Origin: Rhodobiaceae bacterium
GTDB taxonomy: Bacteria; Pseudomonadota; Alphaproteobacteria; Rhizobiales; TMED25
Length of the DNA: 8,440 nt
Reading direction: 5' to 3'
Assembly: GCA_002704755.1 (NCBI GenBank)
Contig: PAHC01000005.1
Span: 1-8,440, forward strand
Positions 7,505 to 8,440 of the stretch are shown one piece after another (the first letter of the stretch is position 1; every line of letters begins with the position of its first letter). A model generated the notes under the pieces. It ran no database searches. It was not told where the DNA came from and saw nothing but the letters and a program-made list of their open reading frames with translations. Position numbers and translations under genes: made by a program.

Positions 7505-7522
7505 CAACAAAAAAAATTGTTG
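7505..7522. repeat. Short inverted repeat CAACAA-A6-TTGTTG
   Basis: Perfect 6-bp arms with an all-A loop, 14 nt after the stop of the APS-kinase-like gene. No T-run follows and the stem is weak, so it is not a convincing terminator. Confidence 0.25.
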
Positions 7523-7601
7523 AAGAAAGAAAGCAAAATCTTTATGAGAAACTAAAAAGAGAAAGAATCAAAAAGAAAAAAAGAGATATTCACAAAATTT
7601 C

Positions 7602-7610
7602 TGCTATATT
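7602..7610 (+). promoter_or_regulatory. Possible extended -10 element TGCTATATT
   Basis: TGC-TATATT resembles an extended -10 (TGn-TATAAT) and lies 10 nt before the ATG at 7621. No good -35 is visible. If used, the mRNA would start within a few bases of the ATG, fitting the lack of a Shine-Dalgarno there. In such AT-rich DNA a chance match is quite possible. Confidence 0.25.
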
Positions 7611-7620
7611 TCAAACATCT

Positions 7621-7881
7621 ATGAAGTTGAAGAATTTAATAATTCTTTTAGGCATGCTTTTTGCTGTCAGCACTCCTTTGCATGAAATTAGCCATGACTA
7701 TTCCGAACAAGAAGTCCTAACTTATGAATGTCATGTATGTAAAAATGAGTTTGCAGCAAGTACCCCATATAAGCTTGAGCTTGCTGAAAAAATAGATCTC
7801 TTCTTTCTAGATGTTTCAATTTTTCCGGAAAAATTTGAAACCCTCAAAGGCTTTAATCCCAGAGCCCCTCCATTGGTCTAA
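7621..7881 (+). CDS. Small exported His/Cys protein, possible metal binding
   Basis: An 86-residue protein with a basic start and hydrophobic core (MKLKNLIILLGMLFAVSTPL), so probably a periplasmic protein with a signal peptide ending near residues 17-20, or a membrane-anchored one. The mature part has H21-x3-H25 and C37-H38-x-C40, a set of ligands suited to a zinc or copper ion, and ends in FNPRAPPLV. Small exported proteins with scattered His/Cys and a terminal RAPP-like motif often precede metal-related TonB receptors; I know no defined function for them. No Shine-Dalgarno precedes the ATG, and no alternative start exists upstream in frame. The ZnuD-like receptor begins 50 nt downstream on the same strand, so co-expression and a shared role in metal acquisition or sensing are likely but inferred. 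Confidence 0.7.
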   Translation: MKLKNLIILLGMLFAVSTPLHEISHDYSEQEVLTYECHVCKNEFAASTPYKLELAEKIDLFFLDVSIFPEKFETLKGFNPRAPPLV

Positions 7882-7915
7882 TTTTCTCAAATTAGTTTTC
7901 AAATATTTTACAAAT

Positions 7916-7922
7916 AAGGAGG
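7916..7922 (+). promoter_or_regulatory. Perfect Shine-Dalgarno AAGGAGG of the second receptor
   Basis: AAGGAGG sits 9 nt before the ATG at 7932. It is the strongest ribosome site in the window and fixes the start of the truncated receptor gene. Confidence 0.85.
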
Positions 7923-7931
7923 TTTAAGAAT

Positions 7932-8440
7932 ATGAAAAGATTTTTTATAAGTTTTGTTTTAATACCCTTTGTATTTTTCTCACAGGAAGATATCGAGGAG
8001 GTAGTAGTTCAATCATCAATTTTAGATCAAACGTCAAATGAACTTGAAGACCCTTTGCACATTGTCTCAGGTGAAGATATTGAAAATGATGGCACAAGAA
8101 GTTTAGGTGAAGCGCTGGACAACTTACTGGGCGTCGCTTCATCTGATTATGGTTTTGGTGTTGGTCAGCCAATTATTCGTGGTTTATCTGGAAGTAGAGT
8201 AAAGATCCTCAATAATGGCATGGTTGTTAGGGATGTTTCTGCACTTGGAGGAGACCATATTAACGAGGTTGACTTAAACAACATTCAGCAAATAGAAATT
8301 GTAAGAGGGCCCTCATCTCTACTATATGCTAATGGTGCTATAGGGGGGCTTATAAATATTGTCGACAATACAATTGCTCAAGAAGATTTTGATAAGTTAA
8401 GCCTCGCATTAAGTTCTGAATCACAATCTGTTAATGATGG
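7932..8440 (+). CDS. TonB-dependent receptor, ZnuD-like (zinc uptake?), N-terminal part
   Basis: An open frame from the ATG at 7932 to the window end, about 169 residues, with no stop inside. A short signal peptide is MKRFFISFVLIPFVFFS, with cleavage probably before QED. The TonB box IEEVVVQSS (21-29) lies almost at the mature N-terminus. The plug domain reads DPLHIVSGEDI, LGEALDNLLGV, QPIIRGLSGSRVKILNNG (79-96), DVSALGGDHINEVD (101-114), IEIVRGPSSLLYANGAIGGL (121-140) and INIVDNTIA. This order closely follows Neisseria ZnuD and its relatives, which have PIIRG, R-x-K-V-L-N, SPDHA, VEILRGP and LLY-x-SG in the same places. D108-H109 falls where ZnuD has a DH pair that I recall as part of its zinc site. 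Zinc is therefore the favoured cargo; heme or another metal complex is possible. The barrel lies outside the window. It is probably co-expressed with the small His/Cys protein upstream. Confidence 0.9.
   Translation, partial: MKRFFISFVLIPFVFFSQEDIEEVVVQSSILDQTSNELEDPLHIVSGEDIENDGTRSLGEALDNLLGVASSDYGFGVGQPIIRGLSGSRVKILNNGMVVRDVSALGGDHINEVDLNNIQQIEIVRGPSSLLYANGAIGGLINIVDNTIAQEDFDKLSLALSSESQSVND

Larger units (their letters stand above)
7491..7620 (+). other. Purine-rich 130-nt spacer, open in one frame without a start codon
   Basis: The + strand is strongly A/G-rich (many GAAAGAA-like runs). In the frame of the next gene it is open from 7444 and would encode a highly basic, charged peptide (for example RARERRHATKKIVEERKQ), but no ATG, GTG or TTG occurs before 7621. 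It may be untranslated leader, or a remnant or frameshifted extension of the APS-kinase-like gene. No terminator was seen. Confidence 0.5.

Noticed and set aside
7505..7522. Intrinsic terminator after the APS-kinase-like gene
   Set aside because: Only a 6-bp, mostly A-T stem with an A6 loop and no following T-run.
7560..7620. Zur or Fur operator before the small His/Cys gene
   Set aside because: I looked for a palindrome of the GTTATA-N-TATAAC or GATAAT type and found none; the same holds for 7882-7931.
7945..8172. Minus-strand ORF of 75 residues, His-rich
   Set aside because: It is antisense to the N-terminus of the ZnuD-like receptor, whose start, Shine-Dalgarno and plug motifs are clear; the histidines arise from the reverse strand.

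Overview
The window is AT-rich DNA (roughly one third G+C by eye) from a Gram-negative bacterium: it carries two TonB-dependent outer-membrane receptors, exported proteins and tightly packed genes. The content (TonB receptors, a TPR-sulfotransferase, a betaine-type BCCT carrier, vitamin-uptake genes) and the low G+C fit a streamlined marine gammaproteobacterium of the SAR86 kind. That placement is inferred from gene content, since there is no rRNA or marker gene here.

Left part (1-994, + strand): the C-terminal end of a PnuC-family vitamin permease overlaps by 8 nt an APH/choline-kinase-fold small-molecule kinase. The pair looks like an uptake-and-phosphorylate salvage unit; thiamine is the most attractive substrate but is not proven. 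It converges, with only 4 nt between stop codons, on the next operon.

Middle (999-5365, - strand): a complete 821-residue TonB-dependent receptor is followed after 2 nt by a 632-residue protein that joins N-terminal TPR repeats to a C-terminal PAPS-dependent sulfotransferase domain and starts with TTG. They almost certainly form one operon. The divergent spacer 5366-5569 holds a 12-bp palindrome and a weak hairpin.

Right part (5570-8440, + strand): a BCCT carrier with the full aromatic substrate box of betaine transporters (TTG start) is followed after 1 nt by a short APS-kinase-like P-loop protein. After 130 nt of purine-rich DNA come a small exported His/Cys protein and, behind a perfect ribosome binding site, the first ~169 residues of a second TonB receptor. 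Its plug resembles the zinc receptor ZnuD, and the gene is cut by the window edge. The last two genes look like a metal (probably zinc) acquisition pair.

Most of the window is therefore nutrient acquisition: vitamin, quaternary amine, metal and one unknown TonB substrate. Two proteins come from families that use (sulfotransferase) or make (APS kinase) activated sulfate. No RNA gene, mobile element or CRISPR array was seen. I found no clearly new system; the receptor-sulfotransferase operon and the odd region 7491-7620 are the least explained parts.
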